58,474 nucleotides of DNA from Bifidobacterium biavatii DSM 23969 (GTDB taxonomy: Bacteria > Actinomycetota > Actinomycetes > Actinomycetales > Bifidobacteriaceae). This document shows positions 39,707 to 48,370 of the stretch, piece after piece (within the stretch, counting starts at the first letter, position 1; every line of letters begins with the position of its first letter). The stretch spans positions 1-58,474 of the forward strand of contig NZ_JGYN01000024.1 in NCBI RefSeq assembly GCF_000741165.1, in the 5' to 3' direction. Below the pieces are notes generated by a model. The model was not told the origin of the DNA, ran no database searches, and was given only the letters and a program-made list of their open reading frames with translations. A program made the position numbers and the translations under genes.

Positions 39707-41029
39707 TCACTCCTTGACGGACAGGTTGAGGTTCTTCAGCGTGTCGATGGAGGTTGTCTGTGCGACGGAGAAGATGTCCTCGACCTTGCCGGAACCGTCG
39801 ACCGCCTTGGCCGCGGTCGTGTTCATCGCGGCGGCGACAGCGGAGAAGCCCGGCATGTAGGTGAAGTCGCCCATGTTGTTGTTCGCGGTCTTGAACTCGG
39901 CCATGATGTCCTGGCCGCCGAAGAACTCGGCCCACTTCTCGGGGGTTTCGGCGTCGGCGGTGGTGGCGGCTGGCACGAGGCCCTGGGAAACGAGGTCGGA
40001 GATCTGGGTGTTGAACCAGTCGAGGAACTCCATCGCCTCCTTCGGATGCTTGGAGGTCTTGAGCACGGCCACGCCGGAGCCGCCGTCGGGGCCGGTCTTG
40101 CCGGCGTTGCCGAACCAGTCGCCGAGCTGGGTGACCTGCCAGTCACCGGCGCCGGTATCGCCGGCGGAAGCCATGAACAGCGGGGCCTCCCATGCGGCGG
40201 CGACGGTGCCGATCAGCGAGCCGTCCTGCAGCGAGGCATCGAAGGAGGCGTCCCAACGGGCGTTGGTGGTGGCGGCCTTCGCGTCGATGAGCTGCTGGTA
40301 GAGATCGGCGACAGCCTTGGAGCCGTCGGTCTCGGTGTTGACGACCCACGCGTCGTCCACGACCTTGTACCAGCCACCGGAGGCTCCGGCCAGGCCGGAG
40401 ATCATGTTGCCGGCCTCATCGGGCTGATAGGACATGATGTACTTGCCCGCGGCCGCGGCCTTCTTGGCGGAGGCGATCATCTCGTCGGCGGTCTTCGGCA
40501 CGGTGATGCCGAGCTTGTCGAATTCGGCCTTGTTGTAGAAGTAGACGAGCGGGCCGGTGTCCTGCGGCAGGCCGAAGTACTTGCCGCCGACCTGCATGAG
40601 GGAGTACGGGCCGGACGCGAAGTGGTCCTTGTACTGCTCGGCGTATTCGGTGACGTCCTGCAGCATGTCCTTGGTGAAGACCTCGGGAAGCTCGGCGTAG
40701 CCGACCTGCGCCAGATCGGGCGCGTTGTCGTTCTTGACGTCGGTCTCGAGCTTCTTGATCATTTCGGAGGCCTTGCCGTCGAATTTGGTGGCTTTGACCT
40801 GGATCTCGGGATGTTCCTTGTTCCACTTGGCGACGATGTCGTTGACGAGCACCATGCCGTCGTTGTCGGGCAGGCGGTGCATGTAGGTGATGTTCACCAC
40901 GCCACCGTCAGACGAACCGCCATCGGACGCATTATTGTTGGTGCTGGTGTCGGAGCCGCAGCCCGCGAGTCCCATCGACAGTGCCGCAACGGCCGAAAAT
41001 CCAGCCAGTAGCCTCTTCTTGTTCACCAT
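39707..41029 (-). CDS. LNB/GNB substrate-binding lipoprotein
   Basis: A 440-aa extracellular binding protein, family 1. Signal sequence VNKKRLLAGFSAVAALSMGLAGC gives a lipobox GLAGC with Cys near residue 23, followed by a Ser/Asn/Gly-rich tether. The mature part starts VVNITYMHRLPDNDGMVLVNDIV, with YIMSYQPDEAGNMISGLAGASGG later. The ATG at 41029 follows GAGGAGTGGAATC. It heads the lnp operon, which sets the likely ligand as lacto-N-biose and galacto-N-biose (inference from operon). Confidence 0.93.
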   Translation of the reverse strand: MVNKKRLLAGFSAVAALSMGLAGCGSDTSTNNNASDGGSSDGGVVNITYMHRLPDNDGMVLVNDIVAKWNKEHPEIQVKATKFDGKASEMIKKLETDVKNDNAPDLAQVGYAELPEVFTKDMLQDVTEYAEQYKDHFASGPYSLMQVGGKYFGLPQDTGPLVYFYNKAEFDKLGITVPKTADEMIASAKKAAAAGKYIMSYQPDEAGNMISGLAGASGGWYKVVDDAWVVNTETDGSKAVADLYQQLIDAKAATTNARWDASFDASLQDGSLIGTVAAAWEAPLFMASAGDTGAGDWQVTQLGDWFGNAGKTGPDGGSGVAVLKTSKHPKEAMEFLDWFNTQISDLVSQGLVPAATTADAETPEKWAEFFGGQDIMAEFKTANNNMGDFTYMPGFSAVAAAMNTTAAKAVDGSGKVEDIFSVAQTTSIDTLKNLNLSVKE

Positions 41030-41085
41030 GATTCCACTCCTCTTCGAGTTGTCTGGCTGCCACTCCACTGTGGCAACTGCGTCTT

Positions 41086-41191
41086 ACCCTACACCGCCAA
41101 TCCTTAAATGTCAACTACCTTTACATTAACCGCGTGTTCCACTGAAACCCATTGAAATTAAGCCATTACTCTATATGCAACTACCTTTGCA
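41086..41191 (-). promoter_or_regulatory. lnp operon promoter with two operator-like sites
   Basis: On the minus strand TTGACA (41114-41109) and TAGGGT (41091-41086) are 17 bp apart. TGTCAACTACCTTTACA (41109-41125) overlaps the -35 box and a near copy, TGCAACTACCTTTGCA (41176-41191), lies 67 bp upstream. Each is an inverted repeat with AACTACCTT at its centre. The cognate regulator is unknown. Confidence 0.55.
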
Positions 41192-41211
41192 GCCAACATT
41201 TGGTAAATCTT

Positions 41212-41252
41212 CTTAACAAAAAGCTCCCGATCCTCGCAAAGAGATCGGGAGC
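41212..41252 (-). terminator. cutC terminator
   Basis: GCTCCCGATC pairs with GATCGGGAGC (10 bp). Read on the minus strand, TTTTTGTTAAG follows the stem. Typical intrinsic terminator for the leftward cutC gene. Confidence 0.88.
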
Positions 41253-41275
41253 ACAACACGAAATGCAGAAGCTCG

Positions 41276-42010
41276 TCAACGCATGGCGGCGACGGCAGCT
41301 CGTACGGCGGAGCGGTCCGTCTTTTCGATGCGGGCGTCCGCGCCGCCGCCGCCCGGACCCCCGGGAGACGGAATGGTTGTTTTAGCGCTCATGTGCACGG
41401 CGTCGACGCCGGTGGCGCGTAGCGCGGGTATCGAGGGGATCGTCACACCGCCACCAGCCTCGATCTGGATGCGACCGGCCGCATGCGCGACGAGATCGCA
41501 CAGCCGGTCCAGCGCCTGCGGCGCGGTGGGCTCGCCACCGGAGGTGAGCACGCGCGTGTAGCCGAGCTCGATGAGCGTGTCGAGCGCGGCGAACTGATCG
41601 GGCACCACATCGAAGGCGCGGTGGAACGTGATCTGCACTCTTCGGTTGCATCGTTCAGCCTCGGCCCGAGCCTCGTCGGCCAGCTGTTCGGCGGCCGCCA
41701 CGTCGATGGTACCGTCCGGCTTGAGCGCTCCGATCACCACACCGGACGCGCCGGCGAGAATGGCTGACCGCACGTCCACGGCCATGACGTGCAGTTCCCC
41801 AGCATCGAACACGAACGCGCCGCCGCGCGGGCGGATCAAAGCCTGTACGCCCTGCGGCACGCCGACGTGCGCGCATGACTGGATAAGTCCGAAACTCGGG
41901 GTCACTCCCCCGGTGGCGCCGAGCGCCATGCACAGCTCGATGCGGTCCGCACCCTCCTCAAGCGCGATGATCGCGCCGTCGACGTCCTGTACCGCGATTT
42001 CCAGTGTCAT
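41276..42010 (-). CDS. cutC: CutC family protein (copper homeostasis)
   Basis: A 244-aa TIM-barrel protein of the CutC family. Signatures are LEEGADRIELCMALGATGGVTPSFGLI (about 16-42), IRPRGGAFVF, GALKPDGTID, THHRAFD-like FHRAFDVVPD, and RVLTSGGEPTAPQAL. CutC was tied to copper tolerance in E. coli, though its biochemical role is unsettled, and some members sit with sugar genes. AAGGAGATGGG precedes the ATG. It is a single gene upstream of and codirectional with the lnp operon but separated by its own terminator. Confidence 0.93.
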   Translation of the reverse strand: MTLEIAVQDVDGAIIALEEGADRIELCMALGATGGVTPSFGLIQSCAHVGVPQGVQALIRPRGGAFVFDAGELHVMAVDVRSAILAGASGVVIGALKPDGTIDVAAAEQLADEARAEAERCNRRVQITFHRAFDVVPDQFAALDTLIELGYTRVLTSGGEPTAPQALDRLCDLVAHAAGRIQIEAGGGVTIPSIPALRATGVDAVHMSAKTTIPSPGGPGGGGADARIEKTDRSAVRAAVAAMR

Positions 42011-42138
42011 CCCATCTCCTTCGATGCTCTCTCCCGTGTATCACTGCCACGCACGGGACAAAGCCGAGCGCGTCATGTTCCAGATTGTCGCATCGCCGCG
42101 ACCGTGGCAAATAGGCGACACGCCGTGCGTCAATCGAT

Positions 42139-42167
42139 TTGCGATCATTGATTAACGGCGTTAATAT
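42139..42167 (+). promoter_or_regulatory. promoter and operator of the second ROK gene
   Basis: TTGCGA (42139-42144) and TAATAT (42162-42167) are 17 bp apart. The palindrome ATTAAC-GGC-GTTAAT (42151-42165) lies across the spacer and -10. The same TTAAC-N3-GTTAA site recurs before GH125 at 46929-46941. Confidence 0.6.
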
Positions 42168-42283
42168 ATAAACATCGTTCAGCTTCAACGACGAACACAT
42201 CACCGCCGATCCAAGCACGACGATACCGCACCACAACCGTACGCGCCACGCGACGACGCAACGAGCCAGCAAAGGAGCAGGAC

Positions 42284-43501
42284 ATGGCAGACAACGGCAT
42301 CACCGCAACGTCCATCGCATCCGTCTCCGAAGCGAACCGCTCACGCATCATGCGTCACCTGTACCGCAACGGTGTATGCTCGCGCGCGCAGATCGCCGAA
42401 GCGCTGGGACTCACCCCGGCCGCCGTCACCAAGATCACCGCGCGACTCATCGAAACCGGCGTGATCCGCGAAACCGGAGGCATGGAGGGACGCAAGAACC
42501 GCCGTTCCATCGGGCTCGAGCTCAACATCGGCTCGTTCCACGTCGTCGGCGTCAAGTTCGCCCGCAGCATCGTCCAAATCGGCCTGTTCGACCTCGCCGG
42601 CACGCCGCTCGACGTGCGCGAGCTGGACAAGGTCACCGAAGACAAGATCCCCGCCACGCTCGCCGAAATCCATCGCATCGTGGACGCCATGCTCGACGCC
42701 GACCAATCGATCGTGGCCGTCGGCATGGCAGTGCCCGGCCCGTATCTCAAGGATTCCGGGCGCACCGCGGTCGTCTCCTCCATGCAGGGGTGGAAGCGGG
42801 TCAACTTCCTCGACGAATTCGCACACGCCTTCCGCGTGCCCGTGTTCGTCGAGCAGGACGCCCGTGCGGGAGCGCTCGCGCAGTGCCTGTTCGACCCGGT
42901 CAACGCGGGGGCCGACTCGCTCGCCTACTATCTGATCGGCGAAGGCGTGGGACTGGGTGTCGTCGAACGCGGGCGCATCATCGACGGCCATCTCGGCGCG
43001 GCCACCGAACTCGGCCACGTCAGCGTCGACGTCGTCAACGGACTGCCGTGCGAATGCGGCAATGTCGGCTGCCTCGAACGCTACTGCTCGGCCACCGCCA
43101 TCCACCGCATGATCGTCGAGGCGGGCGACCTGATCGACGGCGCGGACCGGCTTACGCACGCGCAGGCATGCCGCGCACTGTTCGCCAAGGCCGCGGACGG
43201 CGACGAACGCGCGACGGCGATCGTGCGCAAGGCCGCACGCTACATCGCGTTCGGCTGCGTGACCATCATCAACATGTTCAATCCCGAACGGATCGTCATC
43301 GGCGACATCGGCGCGGCGGCCGGACCGCTGCTGCTCGACGTCGTACGGGAAACCGTCGACCGGCACGTGCTGCCCGAACTCAATGAGTCGACCGTCATCA
43401 CACTCTCGTCGCTCCCCTCGGACGCGGCGCTCGGCGGAGCAGCGGCGGTGGCAATCGACCGATTCCTCGAACGCCCCTCGGCGTTCCTCGAGCCCGCCTG
43501 A
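42284..43501 (+). CDS. ROK-family transcriptional regulator (mannose/N-glycan cluster)
   Basis: A 405-aa repressor. The winged HTH spans about residues 12-62 (AQIAEALGLTPAAVTKITARLIETGVIRE). The ROK domain has AVGMAVPGP, TELGHVSVD and the zinc motif CECGNVGCLE. GCAAAGGAGCAGGAC precedes the ATG. It is followed by the fructokinase gene with a 90-bp gap and probably controls the fructokinase, transporter and GH125 genes through TTAAC-N3-GTTAA sites (inference). The inducer is likely mannose, fructose or a mannoside. Confidence 0.9.
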   Translation: MADNGITATSIASVSEANRSRIMRHLYRNGVCSRAQIAEALGLTPAAVTKITARLIETGVIRETGGMEGRKNRRSIGLELNIGSFHVVGVKFARSIVQIGLFDLAGTPLDVRELDKVTEDKIPATLAEIHRIVDAMLDADQSIVAVGMAVPGPYLKDSGRTAVVSSMQGWKRVNFLDEFAHAFRVPVFVEQDARAGALAQCLFDPVNAGADSLAYYLIGEGVGLGVVERGRIIDGHLGAATELGHVSVDVVNGLPCECGNVGCLERYCSATAIHRMIVEAGDLIDGADRLTHAQACRALFAKAADGDERATAIVRKAARYIAFGCVTIINMFNPERIVIGDIGAAAGPLLLDVVRETVDRHVLPELNESTVITLSSLPSDAALGGAAAVAIDRFLERPSAFLEPA

Positions 43502-43591
43502 CCGGCGCGCCAACAAGATTTGCAACTACAATCGAAAGTGCAAGTGCCCACGTCCGCACGGCCGCGGGCCACAAACAAGAAAGGAACCATC

Positions 43592-44488
43592 ATGGCCAAG
43601 CCCATCGTCCTGTCCCTTGGAGAACTGCTGTGGGACATGCTGCCCGGAGGCAAGCGTGCAGGCGGCGCCCCCGTCAACTTCGCGTACCACGCGATGATGA
43701 ACGGCACCGAAGGCTGGTCCATCAGCGCGGTCGGCGAGGACGAACTCGGCGACGAGCTGCTCGTGGAAGCCGAGAAGGCCGGCATCCACACCATCATCCA
43801 GCGCAACGCCTGGCCGACCTCCACCGTCGAAGTGGCCCTGAAGAACGGCATCCCGGAGTACACCATCGTCAAGGGCGTGGCATGGGATCACATCCTGCTC
43901 ACCCGCCAGCTCATCGAGGTCGCCGAGAAGGCCGACGCCGTCTGCTTTGGCACGCTGGCCCTGCGCTCCCCCGAGTCGCACGACACCATCGTCGAGCTGC
44001 TCAAGCACACCAAGCCGTCCGCGATGCGCTTCTTCGACATCAACCTGCGTGGTGACCACTACTCCAAGGAGCTCATCGAAGAGCTGCTCGGCTACGCCAC
44101 CGTGTTCAAGATCAACGACGCCGAACTACTGCTCCTGCGCGACATGTTCGACATCCGCGGCACCTCCGACGACGAGGCCTGCCGCTGGTTCATGAACGAA
44201 TACGGCCTGGATTACATCATCCTGACCGGCGGTTCGACCTTCTCCACCATCATCTCCAAGAACGGCGAATCCTCGACGCTGAACACCCCGCACGTCGAGG
44301 TCAACGACACCGTGGGCGCCGGCGATTCCTTCTCCGGCACGTTCACCGGCAAGATCCTCACCGGCTCCACGCTGGCCGAGGCCCATCGCGCCGCCGTGAA
44401 CACCGCCGCCTACGTGTGCACGCAGGCCGGCGCGTGGCCGAAGTACCCGGAGGTCATGCCGGACTACCTCGCCGAAGCCGGCGAGTGA
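43592..44488 (+). CDS. PfkB-family sugar kinase (fructokinase)
   Basis: A 298-aa ribokinase-fold kinase. LSLGELLWDMLPGGKRAGGAPVNFAYHA at the start and the C-terminal VNDTVGAGDSFSGTF (catalytic Asp in GAGD) are diagnostic and resemble bacterial fructokinases. It would turn fructose into fructose-6-P, the entry to the bifid shunt. ATG 43592 follows GAAAGGAACCATC. With the AGE isomerase at 48371 it completes mannose to fructose to fructose-6-P. A TGCAACTAC motif lies upstream at 43521-43529. Confidence 0.92.
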   Translation: MAKPIVLSLGELLWDMLPGGKRAGGAPVNFAYHAMMNGTEGWSISAVGEDELGDELLVEAEKAGIHTIIQRNAWPTSTVEVALKNGIPEYTIVKGVAWDHILLTRQLIEVAEKADAVCFGTLALRSPESHDTIVELLKHTKPSAMRFFDINLRGDHYSKELIEELLGYATVFKINDAELLLLRDMFDIRGTSDDEACRWFMNEYGLDYIILTGGSTFSTIISKNGESSTLNTPHVEVNDTVGAGDSFSGTFTGKILTGSTLAEAHRAAVNTAAYVCTQAGAWPKYPEVMPDYLAEAGE

Positions 44489-44508
44489 TCGGTCCGATGA
44501 CCGACCTT

Positions 44509-44613
44509 CGATCAGACGCCCGGTCATCTGGTCAACCGGCCGTCTGATCGGCCAGCCCATCGAACGCCGTCCTCTTGTCCCCGCATTGCATCAGGGACGA
44601 GAGGACGACGTTC
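44509..44613. terminator. two strong hairpins after the fructokinase gene
   Basis: CGATCAGACGCCCGG pairs with CCGGCCGTCTGATCG (44509-44523 and 44536-44550). A second stem of about 20 bp with one mismatch joins 44562-44581 and 44594-44613 (GAACGCCGTCCTCTTGTCCC and complement). They occupy the 360-bp gap before the VOC gene, which otherwise shows no gene. Confidence 0.7.
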
Positions 44614-44848
44614 GTCGTATGCGTTGCAGCTGCATCTCGTTGCCGCGCCATTGCCGCGACGAGGCAACCCCAGTGCTCCGCGCCGGATGTGCGCGCTAAC
44701 GACATTCCGGACACGCGGGAAAATCCGCCGAATTCCGCCCATAGAACCGGTTCGACATATACTGGGACAAGGTTGTGCCTCCACGCCCGCATCGCCGCGC
44801 GGCCAAGAGGCCGGCCGACAAGGGCTCATTTTCCGAAGGAGGACTCCC

Positions 44849-45238
44849 ATGAGCATTCGCGACACCGTCACCGGCGTGCAGCACGTCGGCATCCCCACCA
44901 CCGATCTCGAGGGCACCATCGCCTATTACGAGAAGCTCGGATTCGAATGCCTCGGCATCTACCCGAACGGCGAGGACCGCTGCACGTTCCTGCGCCTGAA
45001 CAACCTCACGCTCGAGGTGTGGACCATGAACCCGACGCCGATGGAAAACGGCGCGATCAACCACTTCGCACTCGACTCGACCGATATCGAAGCCTCGTTC
45101 GCCGAAGCGCAGAAGCTCGGCCTGAACTTCGTCGAGGGCTCCATTCAGCACATCGACACCTTCTGGGAGCACGGCATCCGCTACTTCAACGTGCTCGGCC
45201 CCAACCACGAAGTCATCGAGTTCTGCCAGATCATGTGA
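44849..45238 (+). CDS. VOC/glyoxalase-superfamily protein
   Basis: A 129-aa vicinal-oxygen-chelate protein. Metal ligands of the paired beta-alpha-beta-beta-beta modules are visible: VQHVGIPTTDLEGTIAYYEKLGF (His), LTLEVWTM (Glu), INHFALDSTDIE (His) and HEVIEFCQI (Glu). This is the glyoxalase I-like pattern, but the substrate is unknown. GAAGGAGGACTCCC precedes the ATG. It is 87 bp before the FucP-like gene; an epimerase or lyase role in sugar use is possible. Confidence 0.88.
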   Translation: MSIRDTVTGVQHVGIPTTDLEGTIAYYEKLGFECLGIYPNGEDRCTFLRLNNLTLEVWTMNPTPMENGAINHFALDSTDIEASFAEAQKLGLNFVEGSIQHIDTFWEHGIRYFNVLGPNHEVIEFCQIM

Positions 45239-45325
45239 CTTTTCGGGCGGCCAAGAGGTCACAGGGCCGCCGACGTCAGCTATCAGGAACCATTGCCTGC
45301 ACGTTCGAAAAGGGGGACATTTATC

Positions 45326-46708
45326 ATGGGCAAGACCGCTGACAAGACCACGCCGTGGGTGGAAAGCCCCGACGGATATCTCGACCGCACGCCGGTGCTC
45401 CAGTTCGCGATGACTTCGGTGCTGTTCGCCTTCTGGGCGATCGCCTCGAGCCTCAACGACGTGCTCATCACCCAGTTCAAGCCGGTGTTCGAGCTGACCG
45501 ACATGCAGACCGCGCTCGTGCAGAGCGCGTTCTACGCCGGATACTTCATCATCGCCATCCCCGCCTCGCTGTTCATCAAGAAGACCAGCTACAAGGTGGG
45601 CATCATGACCGGCCTCGCGTTCTTCGCGCTCGGCTGCTTCATCTTCTTCCCGGCCTCTCGTCTGATCACGTACGAGATCTTCCTGTTCGCCATCTTCGTC
45701 GAGGCGATCGGTCTGAGCTTCCTCGAAACCTCCGCCGACACGTACGCCACGCTGCTCGGCCCGAAGCGCCTGAGCACGCTGCGCCTGAACGTCGCGCAGA
45801 CCATGAACGCGCTCGGCCTGCTCACCGGCGTGCTGCTCGGCAAGTACTTCGTGTTCCAGGACTCCAACCTGCACACCGAGATGGAGAAGCTGCGCAAGAC
45901 CGATCCGCAGGGCGCGCTCGATCTCGCCTCCGAACAGCTTGGCCGCACGCTGCAGCCGTACATCGTGGTCATGATCGTCATGCTCGTGTTCATCGTGCTG
46001 TTCGCGATCGTCAAGTTCCCGAAGTGCCGCCCGCAGACCAAGGAAGGCGACGTGGCCAAGGCCACGCTCGGCGAAACGATGAACTATCTCGGCCACAACG
46101 GCCGCTTCTGGCAGGGCATCGCAATCCAGTTCATCTACATCGGCGCGCAAACCGGCATCTGGTCGTTCACCATGCGACTGGCGCTCAACGTGTCCGAACA
46201 GGCCGGCGCCCCGATCTCCGACCGCGAATCCGCAAACTACATGATGATCAGCTACATCATCTTCTTCGTCGGCCGTATCTCCGCCTCCTACCTGCTGTCG
46301 AAGTTCCGCGAGACGCGCGTGCTCGCGGTCTACATGATCGTCGGTTGCGTGGTGCTCATCGGCACGGCGTTCGTGCCTGGCATGGCGTCCGTCTGGCTGG
46401 CCGTGCTCGTCTCCCTGTTCTTGGGACCGGGCTGGCCGACGATCTACTCGCGCACGCTCAAGACCGTCGAGGACCGTCGCCACACCGAGACCGCCGGCGC
46501 GATCATCGTGATGGCGCTGGTCGGCGGCGCGATCCTGCCGATGGCGCAGGGCGCGCTCTCCGACGCGGTGAACATGCAGTTCTCGTTCATTCTGCCGGCC
46601 ATCGAGCTGCTCATCGTGGGTCTGTACTTCGTCTCCGAGTTCAAGCGCGACAAGTACACCCCGGCCCAGCTCAAGGCCATGACCGAGAAGGGCGAGATCG
46701 CCAACTGA
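45326..46708 (+). CDS. FucP-family MFS sugar:H+ symporter
   Basis: A 460-aa membrane protein with about 12 hydrophobic segments. It has the FucP-branch start FAMTSVLFAFWAIASSLNDVLITQFKPVF, the SAFYAGYF block, and FLETSADTYATLLGP in helix 4-5. Family members import L-fucose, glucose, galactose or fructose with protons. Given fructokinase and mannose isomerase genes beside it, mannose or fructose is the likely cargo; fucose is possible because of the nearby GH29. AAAGGGGGACATTTATC precedes ATG 45326. Confidence 0.9.
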   Translation: MGKTADKTTPWVESPDGYLDRTPVLQFAMTSVLFAFWAIASSLNDVLITQFKPVFELTDMQTALVQSAFYAGYFIIAIPASLFIKKTSYKVGIMTGLAFFALGCFIFFPASRLITYEIFLFAIFVEAIGLSFLETSADTYATLLGPKRLSTLRLNVAQTMNALGLLTGVLLGKYFVFQDSNLHTEMEKLRKTDPQGALDLASEQLGRTLQPYIVVMIVMLVFIVLFAIVKFPKCRPQTKEGDVAKATLGETMNYLGHNGRFWQGIAIQFIYIGAQTGIWSFTMRLALNVSEQAGAPISDRESANYMMISYIIFFVGRISASYLLSKFRETRVLAVYMIVGCVVLIGTAFVPGMASVWLAVLVSLFLGPGWPTIYSRTLKTVEDRRHTETAGAIIVMALVGGAILPMAQGALSDAVNMQFSFILPAIELLIVGLYFVSEFKRDKYTPAQLKAMTEKGEIAN

Positions 46709-46755
46709 CGGTTCCTTTTCGGAACCGATTCCCACTCTTTCTTTCCAGGGACACA

Positions 46756-46780
46756 GGCCCCGCTTCGGCGGGGCCTTTTT
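46756..46780 (+). terminator. intrinsic terminator after the transporter gene
   Basis: GGCCCCGC and GCGGGGCC (8 bp) on a TTCG tetraloop, followed by TTTTT. Strong classic terminator. Confidence 0.93.
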
Positions 46781-46894
46781 CGTGTCTCCTGTTCTATGGC
46801 CCGCCCACCGCCTGCCTTACGGCGCTCACGCATGGTTTCCATCTCCCCCAGTCAGTGGATCACCGCCTTTTCGCGCATGATGGCGTGTCGGGAA

Positions 46895-46941
46895 CTAAAC
46901 CGATTTAGAATAGTCCCGACAACATTGATTAACATCGTTAA
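46895..46941 (+). promoter_or_regulatory. dual operator region of the GH125 gene (LacI and ROK sites)
   Basis: CTAAACCGATTTAG (46895-46908) is a near copy of the TAAACCGGTTTA site before the LacI gene. TTAAC-ATC-GTTAA (46929-46941) copies the ROK site at 42151. A TAGAAT -10 box at 46906-46911 overlaps the first site. The gene would thus be under both regulators. Confidence 0.65.
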
Positions 46942-46963
46942 CAAAGAAGTTAGGCGGACCACC

Positions 46964-48265
46964 ATGGCATACACCGAGATCCCCTCCAGCGTGGCGGCGT
47001 TTATGCAGCGCATCACCGACCTGTGTGGCGAGGAGCACGCCAGATGGGCGGAGAACTTCAACGCGTGCTTTGCGAACACGCTCACCACCACCGTGAACCG
47101 CCACGAGGACGGCACCACGTTCCTGCTCACCGGCGACATTCCTGCGATGTGGCTGCGCGATTCGACCGCCCAGCTGCGCCCGTACCTGCCCATCGCCGCC
47201 GAAGACGACGATCTGGCCGCGATGATCGAAGGCCTGGTGCGCCAGCAGTTCCGCTTCATCAACATCGACCCGTACGCGAACGCATTCAACGAGACGCCGT
47301 CCGGCGCCAGCTGGGACAAGGACGACCGCTCCGACTTCTCCAGCCCGTGGCTGTGGGAGCGCAAGTACGAGGTGGACTCGCTGTGCTATCCGATCCAGCT
47401 CGCATGGCTGCTCTACGCGAACACCGGCCGCACCTCGCAGTTCGACGACGAGTTCGTCGCCGGCGTGAAGCGCGTCCTCGACGTATTCGAAACGGAACAG
47501 GACCATGCGGCGCGCTCGCCGTACTTCTTCGTGCGCGACTGCGACATCCCCACCGAGTCGCTCGTCAACGACGGCAAGGGCTCCCCCGTCGCCGTCACCG
47601 GCATGACGTGGTCCGGCTTCCGCCCGAGCGACGACGCGTGCACGTATCACTATCTCGTGCCGTCGAACATGTTCGCGGCCGTGGTCATGGGCTATCTGGA
47701 TCGCATCTTCGGCGGCGACGTTCTGAACGATCCGGCGATCGCCGGCCGCGCGGCAGATCTGCGCGCGTCGATCACGGACGGCATCGCGCGTCATGCGACG
47801 ACGACCAACGCTCAGGGCGAGACGATCTGGGCGTACGAGACGGACGGCCTCGGCCACTTCAACATCATGGACGACAGCAACGTGCCGAGCCTCATGGCCG
47901 CGCCGTATCTGGGCTTCTGCAAGCCGGACGATCCGACGTATCTGGCGACGCGCCGCACGCTGCTCAGCCGCGAGAACCCGTACTACTACGAGGGCAAGCA
48001 TCTGCGCGGCATCGGCTCGCCGCATACGCCGGAGAACTACGTGTGGCCGATTGCGCTCGCCGTCGAGGCGATGACCAGCGACGACCACGACTACAAGGCG
48101 CAGGTGCTCGACCGGCTCGTCGCCACCGACGCGGGCACGCACCTGATGCACGAGGGCATCGACGTGAACGATCCGACGAAGTACACGCGCGAATGGTTCA
48201 GCTGGTCGAACATGATGTTCTGCGAGCTGGTGATGGACTACTTCGACATTCGCGTCAAGCGCTGA
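46964..48265 (+). CDS. GH125 exo-alpha-1,6-mannosidase
   Basis: An inverting exo-alpha-mannosidase of 433 aa, cytoplasmic (no signal peptide). The PF06824 family core is clear: LLTGDIPAMWLRDSTAQLRPYL (about 54-75), SPWLWERKYEVDSLCYPIQL, WSGFRPSDDACTYHYLVPSNMFA, and DDSNVPSLMAAPYLG. It would trim alpha-1,6-linked mannose from N-glycan fragments released by GH85. ATG 46964 follows AGGCGGACCACC; upstream in-frame starts would run through the operators. The AGE isomerase follows at 105 bp. Confidence 0.94.
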   Translation: MAYTEIPSSVAAFMQRITDLCGEEHARWAENFNACFANTLTTTVNRHEDGTTFLLTGDIPAMWLRDSTAQLRPYLPIAAEDDDLAAMIEGLVRQQFRFINIDPYANAFNETPSGASWDKDDRSDFSSPWLWERKYEVDSLCYPIQLAWLLYANTGRTSQFDDEFVAGVKRVLDVFETEQDHAARSPYFFVRDCDIPTESLVNDGKGSPVAVTGMTWSGFRPSDDACTYHYLVPSNMFAAVVMGYLDRIFGGDVLNDPAIAGRAADLRASITDGIARHATTTNAQGETIWAYETDGLGHFNIMDDSNVPSLMAAPYLGFCKPDDPTYLATRRTLLSRENPYYYEGKHLRGIGSPHTPENYVWPIALAVEAMTSDDHDYKAQVLDRLVATDAGTHLMHEGIDVNDPTKYTREWFSWSNMMFCELVMDYFDIRVKR

Positions 48266-48276
48266 CGAAACATGCG

Positions 48277-48307
48277 TATAATAATCCCAGAACGGTAAGC
48301 GCTTTCC
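48277..48307 (+). promoter_or_regulatory. promoter with LacI/CRE-type operator before the isomerase gene
   Basis: TATAAT (48277-48282) is followed at 48294-48307 by GGTAAGCGCTTTCC, which has the central AAGCGCTT common to LacI-family operators. It differs from the TAAACCGGTTTA type, so a different LacI protein may bind. Confidence 0.55.
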
Positions 48308-48370
48308 CAACACTGTCCTGACAACCACAACCCTTCGGCCACGGCCGACAAAACCCAAGGAAGGAATACT

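Noticed and set aside
42284..43501. Reading the ROK protein as a sugar kinase
   Set aside because: It has a clear N-terminal winged helix-turn-helix and its own palindromic operator, which mark the repressor branch of ROK.
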